NCBI GenBank assembly: GCA_002327845.1
Contig: DCUP01000006.1
Coordinates: 81,981 to 145,980 of the forward strand
Length of the DNA: 64,000 nt
Reading direction: 5' to 3'
Source: Patescibacteria group bacterium UBA2211
GTDB lineage: Bacteria; Patescibacteriota; Minisyncoccia; Minisyncoccales; Minisyncoccaceae
The first letter of the stretch is position 1, and each line of letters opens with the position of its first letter. Under the pieces are notes generated by a model. That model searched no databases. It was not told where the DNA came from and saw nothing but the letters and a program-made list of their open reading frames with translations. The translations under genes and the position numbers were made by a program. Shown piece after piece: positions 57,867-64,000 of this stretch.

Positions 57867-59051
57867 TTAATTAAAATATTTTTTAAGACATTCTTCAAAT
57901 TTAAAAATATTACCATTATTTACTGTGAATCCGGCTGCAGGAGGATGTCCTCCAAAAGTTACTAATAATTCCTTACAACTTTCCATTGCTTGAACTGCAT
58001 CCATTCCTTTGGGAACTCTTACTGTTCCTCTACTTAATTCTTCTCCTTTCTTATAAAGAAAAACTGGTTTTTCAAAATAATTACATAGACGAGAAGCAGC
58101 TGCTCCTAAATATTCTGGCTCCCATAAATGAGAACCTTCAAAAATAATACTGGAGTTATTGCTCATTGAAATCTTTTCTATTAAATCGTTGGTTATTACC
58201 GCTATCTCTCTTTGCTTTTCGTGACTTTCTAAAAATAATTCTTGGGCAATTTGTTTGGCTTTATCAAAATCAGACTCAATTAAAAATAAATATGGCTTAG
58301 GAATATGATTTTCAATTGACGCAGAATTTAAGGCGCTATTAATTTTTAAAACCATGTCTCTTTTTGATCCAAAATCCATTGGATTAAGAATTGAAAATAT
58401 TGCCCTAATCGCTGGTCTCTGACTATATTCTATTTTTTCCAATCCCTCTTTAATCCACTCTTCATTTTCTCCTATCTCAGGCATCATATCAGAAATAGTT
58501 GCTAACGCTGTCAGTTCTAAAAAACTATCTCTTAGCATGGGCGATAAATTTTTACCCAATAGTTCTTCTGATAACTTAAAGGTAATGCCAACATTAGCAT
58601 ATTCTTTAAAGGGATAATCATCGTCTGGCTGTTTTGGATCAACAACAATCTCTGCTGCCTCGGGTATTCCTCCAATCGCCTTATGATGATCTATTACAAC
58701 AACAGAAAATCCACTATTCTTAGCGTCTTCAATTTCTTTAAAATTAGTTATCCCACAATCAAGAGTAACAATTAAGCCCTTACTAACTTTTGATTTAATA
58801 AAATCTAAAGCTTTGTCATTTAATCCATATCCTTCATTTTTTCTTTCTGGAGAAAAAGCAAAAATAGTTGGAAATGATTCCTTTTTATCTTTGGAAAGCA
58901 AAGAAATCAAATTATCTATCGATTCTTTGACTATAACCATTGAAGATATTCCGTCTAAATCAGAATCTCCGTATATAACTATTTGTTCATTGTTTAAAAC
59001 TGCTTCCCTTATTCTGTCGGCTGCCTTATCAATATTTTTAATTTTCAACAT
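57867..59051 (-). CDS. DHH-family RecJ-like phosphoesterase
   Basis: This 394-residue protein belongs to the DHH superfamily and resembles compact RecJ exonucleases. The motifs are YGDSDLDGISS near residue 28, VTLDCGITN, VVIDHHK, ALATISDMMPEIGENE and the DHHA1 motif FGGHPPAAGFTV at the C terminus. RecJ from larger genomes has an extra OB domain that is missing here. It could degrade single-stranded DNA or short oligonucleotides. Its start lies within the last codons of pgk, so the two genes are coupled. Confidence 0.85.
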   Translation of the reverse strand: MLKIKNIDKAADRIREAVLNNEQIVIYGDSDLDGISSMVIVKESIDNLISLLSKDKKESFPTIFAFSPERKNEGYGLNDKALDFIKSKVSKGLIVTLDCGITNFKEIEDAKNSGFSVVVIDHHKAIGGIPEAAEIVVDPKQPDDDYPFKEYANVGITFKLSEELLGKNLSPMLRDSFLELTALATISDMMPEIGENEEWIKEGLEKIEYSQRPAIRAIFSILNPMDFGSKRDMVLKINSALNSASIENHIPKPYLFLIESDFDKAKQIAQELFLESHEKQREIAVITNDLIEKISMSNNSSIIFEGSHLWEPEYLGAAASRLCNYFEKPVFLYKKGEELSRGTVRVPKGMDAVQAMESCKELLVTFGGHPPAAGFTVNNGNIFKFEECLKKYFN

Positions 59052-60240
59052 CTTTCTTTTTATTACTATTTTCTTCTAAAGCCATTATTCCTGGTAAATC
59101 TTTCCCAGCCATAAAATCAAGCATTGCCCCGCCACCAGTTGAAACATGATCAAATTGATTCTCTATCCCTAATTGTTGTATTGCTTCCACAGTCTCTCCT
59201 CCTCCAACAATTGAAAAAACCTGACTATTAATTGCTCCTATCATTTTAGCAATATCCACTGTTCCCTTATTAAAAGGTTTTTTTTCAAACAGGCCCAAAG
59301 GTCCATTCCAGATTACTGTTTTAGCCTCACCCAATATAGCTCTGTATTTTTCTATCGTTTCTGGTCCAACATCAAATATCCCCTCTTCTCTCCTTACTGT
59401 TCCCACTGCTCCTATTCTTGAATATTCTTCTTCAAAATTACTTAAAGCCATTATTCCATCAATTGGCAAATGAAGCTTGGGGCTTGTCAGGTCTATCCCT
59501 TTAACAACTTCCATTAAGTTTTCTTCATCACTACTCAATAAATCTTTAATGCATTGACCCTTAGCGACTAATAAAGAATTAGCAATTTTTCCTCCCAACA
59601 ATAAATAATCTGACTTATCTAATAATCTTTCTATCACCCTAGTTTTAGTTGAAACTTTTGCTCCTCCAATAATTGAAACTAATGGTCTATCTGGAGAAAC
59701 TAAAGCATTGGATAAAATTCTAATTTCTTCTTCCAGTAATAATCCAGGATAAGAAGGAAGAAATTTTGTTACACCTATCATTGAAGAGTGTGAACGATGA
59801 CAAACTCCGAATCCATCCTGAACAAAAACATCACCTAATCGGGCAAGTTGACGTGAAAATTCTTCACTATTTTCTTCTTCTCCTTTATAAAATCTTAAAT
59901 TTTCTAAAACCACAATATCTCCATCTTTCATCTGAGAAATCTCTTTTTCTACTGCTTTTCCTATTGTGTCATTAATGAATTTGACTCTCCCACTCATCAA
60001 CTCCCATAACCTTCTTGCAATCGGTCTGATTGAATATTTCAAGTCTTTTCCTTCAGGCTGTCCCAAATGAGTAATAATTATAACTTTTGCTCCCTTATTT
60101 CTTAAATATTCTAATGTTGGAATAGCCTTTTTAATCCTAAAATTATCGCTTACCTCTCCTTCTTTAGTTAAAGGGGCATTAAAATCTACCCTAACTAAAA
60201 CTCTTTTTCCCCCAACATCTATATTTCTTAAATTATTCAT
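59038..60240 (-). CDS. pgk: Phosphoglycerate kinase
   Basis: Phosphoglycerate kinase makes ATP and 3-phosphoglycerate in lower glycolysis, probably the main energy source in this fermentative lineage. The 400-residue protein has VLVRVDFNAPL near residue 15, HLGQPEG, LENLRFYKGEEEN, DGFGVCHRSHSSMIGV, SIIGGAKVSTKTRVIERLL, VIWNGPLGLFE and the nucleotide loop VGGGETVEAI with STGGGAMLDFMAG. HLGQPEG stands where most enzymes have HLGRP. A promoter starts about three bases before the ATG, so the mRNA is nearly leaderless. Confidence 0.96.
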   Translation of the reverse strand: MNNLRNIDVGGKRVLVRVDFNAPLTKEGEVSDNFRIKKAIPTLEYLRNKGAKVIIITHLGQPEGKDLKYSIRPIARRLWELMSGRVKFINDTIGKAVEKEISQMKDGDIVVLENLRFYKGEEENSEEFSRQLARLGDVFVQDGFGVCHRSHSSMIGVTKFLPSYPGLLLEEEIRILSNALVSPDRPLVSIIGGAKVSTKTRVIERLLDKSDYLLLGGKIANSLLVAKGQCIKDLLSSDEENLMEVVKGIDLTSPKLHLPIDGIMALSNFEEEYSRIGAVGTVRREEGIFDVGPETIEKYRAILGEAKTVIWNGPLGLFEKKPFNKGTVDIAKMIGAINSQVFSIVGGGETVEAIQQLGIENQFDHVSTGGGAMLDFMAGKDLPGIMALEENSNKKKDVEN

Positions 60241-60249
60241 ATTGTATAT

Positions 60250-60278
60250 ATTTTACAAGGTAAACGATTAAATATCAA
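60250..60278 (-). promoter_or_regulatory. Promoter of pgk
   Basis: TTGATA (60273-60278), a 17-base spacer and TAAAAT (60250-60255) on the minus strand; the start near 60243 leaves about three bases before the ATG. Confidence 0.6.
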
Positions 60279-60286
60279 GATATTAT

Positions 60287-60580
60287 TTACTTAGGAGCAT
60301 CCATCTTTAATATCTTCTTAGCAATAATAAAAACCACTAATCCTAAAACTACAAAATTTAGAAGTTCTCCCAAAAAAGAACCGTATTTTATACTTATCGG
60401 CCCCAATATTAATGCTGCATTCTGCCAATCTCCCGATGAAACTAAAGGAGAAAATATTGGCATAATAATATCCTTAACCAATGAATTAACTAAACTAGTA
60501 CTAGCCGCACCCATAATAAAGGCCATTGCCAAAGAAGCAATATTATACTCTTTTAGAAAAGCGATAAAATCTTTTAACAT
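60287..60580 (-). CDS. mscL: Large-conductance mechanosensitive channel, MscL family
   Basis: MscL opens under membrane tension to release solutes during osmotic shock. This 97-residue protein has two membrane helices with the family pattern FIAFLKEYNIASLAMAFIMGAASTSLVNSLVKDIIMPIFSPL in the first and YGSFLGELLNFVVLGLVVFIIAKKI in the second. The alanine- and glycine-rich pore helix is kept, and the cytoplasmic C-terminal bundle is missing. It follows the sensor kinase gene by eleven bases and may be cotranscribed. Confidence 0.85.
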   Translation of the reverse strand: MLKDFIAFLKEYNIASLAMAFIMGAASTSLVNSLVKDIIMPIFSPLVSSGDWQNAALILGPISIKYGSFLGELLNFVVLGLVVFIIAKKILKMDAPK

Positions 60581-60591
60581 ATATTTTATTA

Positions 60592-61929
60592 TTATTTTAT
60601 TAAAGGAAATTCTAATGTAACTTGTGTCCCTACATTTTCCATTGAGTCAATCGTAATTGATCCTTTCATTAATTCAATAATTTGTTTAGTTATCCAAAGA
60701 CCTAATCCAGTTCCAATAATATCTTCTGTCTTCTTACTTTTAACTCGATAAAACTTTTCAAATAAATGTTCTCTCTCTTTAGAGGTCATTCCAATGCCAG
60801 TATCTTTAATTATTAATACTAAATTATTATCTCTATTTAAAGCTTTTACTTCAACGCTTCCTGAAGGAGTATATTTAATAGAATTACCAATTATATTTAT
60901 TAAAACCTGCTTTAAGCGATCCTTATCCGCCTTAATTAAAGATTTAGTATTGGGGTCCAAAACACAAGACAAAGCCAACCCTTTTGTATCTGCTTGTATT
61001 TTCATTTCTTTTATTGTTTCTTCAATTAACGGCCATACTTCTATATCCTTAATATCCATCTTCAATCTTCCTTGTTCAATTCTTGAAACATTTAACAGGT
61101 CTTCAATTAAACCGTTTAATCTTTCTGAAGAAACGTCAATGATTGATAAATATTCCTTGGCTTCATCATTAACACCTAATTTTTTAGCTTCCTCAAGCAT
61201 CATAGTTGCATAACCACGAATAACTGTAACTGGAGTCCTTAATTCATGAGATGCCATTGAAATAAAATTATCTTTCATCTCGTCAACCTCCTTAATTTTA
61301 TTATACAAAATAGAATATTCAAAAAGACGAGAATTTACCAACAAAAGTAAAACAATGAAAACGATGGTTATTAATAATATCCAATATGAATTACCCAAGA
61401 CAACAACCATAATTTTTTCTATAACATCTGCTGAAAGTTTCATTGATAGTAGGGCTTGTTTTTGCCCATTCAAATCTTTCAGAGGCATAACAACCAACCA
61501 ATAACGATAATTACTGACTCCATCTGATTCATATATTTTTTGTGCGCTTGGCCAATTATTATTCCAAGCAATAGTATAAACCAGAGAATTATCTTCTTCA
61601 CCTAATTTTTCATCATTATTCATTGTCGCAACCATTTTGAAAGTATCGTTATCGCGATAAAAAACATCTAAAGATTTTGTATCACTATTATATCCCTTCC
61701 AATTGTTAATAAAAAATTGCATCTCTTCTGGAGAGCTAAGCTTATTAGAAAGTCCAGCATTAACTGATTCTCCAATACCAACAGCTTTATCTTGTAGACT
61801 CTGATCTATTGTTTTTCTAAAAGATGTTGAAAACATCCAAGTGTTTAAAATTACCACTCCTGGAATTAAAATCATTAAAGCTATGGAATATACAATCTGT
61901 TTGTTGTCTCTTAAAAATTTAAAATTCAT
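60592..61929 (-). CDS. Membrane sensor histidine kinase
   Basis: The 445-residue kinase has two transmembrane helices (~12-34 and ~178-200) around an external sensor region of about 140 residues with YNSDTKSLDVFYRDNDTFKMVATMN, probably a dCache-like fold. The H-box is FISMASHELRTPVTVIRGY, followed by the N-box LINIIGNSIKYTP, G1 KDTGIGMT, F-box FEKFYR and G2 GTGLGLWI. No response regulator gene lies beside it; its partner must be encoded elsewhere. It begins one base after the stop of the large TSP-repeat surface protein (TAACATG), suggesting that it may sense the state of that protein or of the surface. Confidence 0.93.
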   Translation of the reverse strand: MNFKFLRDNKQIVYSIALMILIPGVVILNTWMFSTSFRKTIDQSLQDKAVGIGESVNAGLSNKLSSPEEMQFFINNWKGYNSDTKSLDVFYRDNDTFKMVATMNNDEKLGEEDNSLVYTIAWNNNWPSAQKIYESDGVSNYRYWLVVMPLKDLNGQKQALLSMKLSADVIEKIMVVVLGNSYWILLITIVFIVLLLLVNSRLFEYSILYNKIKEVDEMKDNFISMASHELRTPVTVIRGYATMMLEEAKKLGVNDEAKEYLSIIDVSSERLNGLIEDLLNVSRIEQGRLKMDIKDIEVWPLIEETIKEMKIQADTKGLALSCVLDPNTKSLIKADKDRLKQVLINIIGNSIKYTPSGSVEVKALNRDNNLVLIIKDTGIGMTSKEREHLFEKFYRVKSKKTEDIIGTGLGLWITKQIIELMKGSITIDSMENVGTQVTLEFPLIK

Positions 61930-61930
61930 G

Positions 61931-64000
61931 TTATTCAGAATACTTCTGTCTAATAATTAATATCCCGGCGATAAAAATAAATATTACTATCAGTCCCCCC
62001 AATACATATAATATTATCATTCCGCTAGTTTTATCAAAGACCTGACTGGCATCACCAGTTGAAATAAAATTATCAACTGTAACGGCTTGTGCTTGAGCTA
62101 TGAAAAACGGCGTTGGTAGACTAGTTTCTATAATCTTTCCTTCGTCATCATTAATTGCTACATATGCTTCGTGAGTTCCATCAACTAGAGTTTTATCTAA
62201 TTCATAAACCCAATTTCCATTTGAATCAGATTGAACTGTTACCACAATCGGCATAGCACTATAAATAAATAAAGTAACTATTTTGTTAGGCTCAGCTTTT
62301 CCTTGAAGTTTTAAATTATTTTTTCCGGCCGGTGAAGTTGATTCAACCGAACTAACAGTTAATGTTTCACTAATAGTTGAATTAGAAAGCTTAGGTTGTT
62401 CTAGTGTTTTTCCTGCTACCACCGCCTTATCAAATCCAGATAAAACTATCGCAGTTGAAGTTGCTAGCGGATCTAATGGACTTGTTCCGTTCTTTAGTTC
62501 TTCATTATCATTAATCCCATCACTATCGGTATCTTTTTTATTAGGATCTGTTCCTATACGTTTTTCTATATCATCAGGCAAACCATCTCCATCAGTATCA
62601 AAAGTAATACCAACTGGAGATAAGCTATTTTGAGAAAGAGTGCTACTTGTTGATATTAAGCTTACTGAAATCTGATCTAAATTACTAGTTGCCAATGGCA
62701 TCGCTTCTACCTTAATCTCTCTACTTTGAACAGGATCTCCTGAAATAGTAGGCTGAATTTGAACAGTTATCGTTCCTTGTTGTGCATCAATTATACCGGT
62801 ACTACCAACAACACCAGAAAGTTGCTCTTTAGAGACCGCCGAAATCGTGTCTTTAAAACCAGAAAGAACAAAATCATTAATTAAATTATCACAAGCCAAT
62901 TCGCTTATCTCATTACATTTAGATGGTTTACCATACGTAAGTATATATTCTCGACAACTATCAAAAGTAGTTAAATTCTTGTAATTACAATCTGATAATA
63001 CTTTTTCTTTATACATATATAATTCACAATCACTCAAATTAGTCCATCCAATATTGATACATTCTTGAGGAACTTGAGTACTTGTACATGTATCTTCAAG
63101 AATGGGACTATCAGTACAAGTGCTTGGATATTTTGAGATAACTGTTCTCGTTGTTTTTCCGTTAATACAACTTCCCCAATCACTATAGGTAAACTGGCAA
63201 GAAGAAGATGAATCACACATTTTTGACAAAGACTCTGTTTCTACATTTTCACATCCATCAGGTGAACGACTTTCTATTTCTCTATACTGCATTCCTTTAA
63301 TACAGTCCCCCCAAGGAGTATAAGTATAATTACAATAAACGTGATTAAATGTTTGAGGGGTACAAGCTTGTTCTGTCTTGTAAGGATTTTCAGTAATAAT
63401 ATAATCACAATCATAAGAAAGAGAACAAGTTCTTTTTTGGGTTCCGCTTAAACAATCACTCCATTCTCCACAAGTCCATTCATCTTTGGTGCAAGTAGGA
63501 AGAACTATACATTGCTTTTCAAGAGGCTCTGGTGGAAATCCACCAGAACAATTATCGGGTATTTTTTTTGTAATAGTTTGCTTTTGAATTCCATCGATAC
63601 ATGGACCCCAACCAGAAAATTCAAAACCAGTACAAACAATATTTGTATATTCACAAGCTGCCCCATTAAGATAATGATTGGCGGGACAAGTACAAACACA
63701 GGTAGTTGCATTCCATGTTCCTTCACTATCTCTACAGGTAGTTGCATTTTGATTATTTAATAAATAATTAGTAGCATCACAATAACTATATTCACACCAC
63801 TGGGATATAGTTGTTGGTCCTGAACAATCAGTAGACAAAAGAGATTTAGTTTGAGTATTGTCTGGTTGGCAAGCTGACCAAGTGGAAGAATAATCCGTGG
63901 TTGTACAAATTTTTGTGGTGATTATATTTGTAGTTGAAGCTGTGTCGACTGTATTAATTGTATCATCTACAATTAAACATGATTGAGATAATGGTAAGGT
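61931..64000 (-). CDS. Large surface protein with TSP1-like and TSP3-like repeats, 5' end outside window
   Basis: The frame is open from 61931 to the window edge without a stop, so the N terminus is unseen; an in-frame TTG at 63838 is not the true start. The visible 689 codons contain at least five TSP1-like units with W-x2-C (WSACQP, GWGPCIDG, CGEWSDCLSG, YTPWGDCIKG, YSDWGSCING), a helical cysteine region, thrombospondin type 3-like calcium repeats (DTDGDGLPDDIEKRIGTDP and KDTDSDGINDNEELKNGTSP), an Ig-like domain (PNKIVTLFIYS...NWVYELDKTLVDG) and a C-terminal transmembrane helix with a short KYSE tail. It is likely an adhesin or surface-layer component. Confidence 0.85.
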   Translation of the reverse strand, partial: TLPLSQSCLIVDDTINTVDTASTTNIITTKICTTTDYSSTWSACQPDNTQTKSLLSTDCSGPTTISQWCEYSYCDATNYLLNNQNATTCRDSEGTWNATTCVCTCPANHYLNGAACEYTNIVCTGFEFSGWGPCIDGIQKQTITKKIPDNCSGGFPPEPLEKQCIVLPTCTKDEWTCGEWSDCLSGTQKRTCSLSYDCDYIITENPYKTEQACTPQTFNHVYCNYTYTPWGDCIKGMQYREIESRSPDGCENVETESLSKMCDSSSSCQFTYSDWGSCINGKTTRTVISKYPSTCTDSPILEDTCTSTQVPQECINIGWTNLSDCELYMYKEKVLSDCNYKNLTTFDSCREYILTYGKPSKCNEISELACDNLINDFVLSGFKDTISAVSKEQLSGVVGSTGIIDAQQGTITVQIQPTISGDPVQSREIKVEAMPLATSNLDQISVSLISTSSTLSQNSLSPVGITFDTDGDGLPDDIEKRIGTDPNKKDTDSDGINDNEELKNGTSPLDPLATSTAIVLSGFDKAVVAGKTLEQPKLSNSTISETLTVSSVESTSPAGKNNLKLQGKAEPNKIVTLFIYSAMPIVVTVQSDSNGNWVYELDKTLVDGTHEAYVAINDDEGKIIETSLPTPFFIAQAQAVTVDNFISTGDASQVFDKTSGMIILYVLGGLIVIFIFIAGILIIRQKYSE

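Noticed and set aside
61931..63838. Start of the TSP-repeat protein at 63838
   Set aside because: That codon is TTG, and the frame continues open to the window edge with another W-x2-C unit, so the true start lies outside.
1..64000. Alternative genetic code with TGA as glycine (Gracilibacteria/SR1 type)
   Set aside because: TGA is used as a clean stop, for example at 12857, 42658 and 50984, and the conserved long genes (secA, uvrA, typA) run without in-frame TGA.
1..64000. tRNA, rRNA, tmRNA or RNase P genes
   Set aside because: I looked through the intergenic stretches on both strands and saw no convincing match. A covariance search would be decisive.

Overview
The window reads as a piece of an AT-rich bacterial chromosome from the Candidate Phyla Radiation (Patescibacteria), most likely a Parcubacteria-type organism. 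Supporting signs are a UvrC that stops before its helix-hairpin-helix region, a UvrA without its insertion domain, an ATP-cone/nuclease fusion protein, a minimal two-subunit [FeFe] hydrogenase, many small membrane-anchored proteins, and very tight gene packing on one strand. TGA is used as a normal stop (for example at 12857, 42658 and 50984), so the recoded Gracilibacteria code does not apply. I found no rRNA, tRNA, CRISPR array, insertion sequence or prophage.

Layout, mostly minus strand. 1-4839: lipid-carrier recycling and small housekeeping genes (uppP, prmC, a PAP2-like phosphatase, DUF167, uracil-DNA glycosylase, FKBP, SIMPL protein, tRNA-binding domain, superoxide reductase, RRM protein). 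5006-10126: a GH3 hexosaminidase, TrhA/hemolysin III, a carbonic-anhydrase-like protein, typA and orphan genes including a cysteine-rich repeat protein. 10194-18128: a six-gene surface operon. 18475-21521: secA, hpf and a 34-residue histone-H1-like gene. 21632-32554: one long probable operon from tspO and the hydrogenase through membrane proteins, mazG, tdk, ychF and a flavoprotein to murB. 32632-43128: envelope and hydrolase genes (CapA, MATE, beta-CASP RNase, PspC, DUF378, Gmad2-GerMN, NUDIX), with a plus-strand island at 35139-37069. 43200-49065: a CcdA/ArsG-like permease, an orphan gene and a MacB-type efflux system. 49111-57569: rlhA-like U32 protein, an orphan gene and uvrB-uvrA-uvrC. 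57642-64000: a DHH/RecJ-like protein, pgk, mscL, a sensor kinase and a large TSP-repeat surface protein that runs off the window.

The most remarkable region is 10194-18374. A small secreted beta-rich protein, a DUF916-like membrane protein and a large FN3 protein that ends in the same beta-rich domain resemble the WxL clusters of Firmicutes. They share an operon with a secreted dockerin protein and two membrane-anchored cohesin proteins. The partners together suggest a calcium-dependent surface assembly. Two of the anchored proteins carry domains predicted to lie inside the cell (a DUF3850/ASCH-like domain and a LysM), which could link the surface to the cytoplasm. The operon has a clear promoter and a roughly 245-base leader.

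At the level of expression, eleven co-directional gene junctions have the stop and start separated by exactly one base, nine of them with the sequence TAATATG, and several promoters place transcription start at or within a few bases of the ATG. Shine-Dalgarno sites are rare and strongest on a few orphan genes. Three unrelated single-gene units (RRM protein, histone-like protein, DUF378 protein) share a leader element close to AGGTCGnnTAATWAA.
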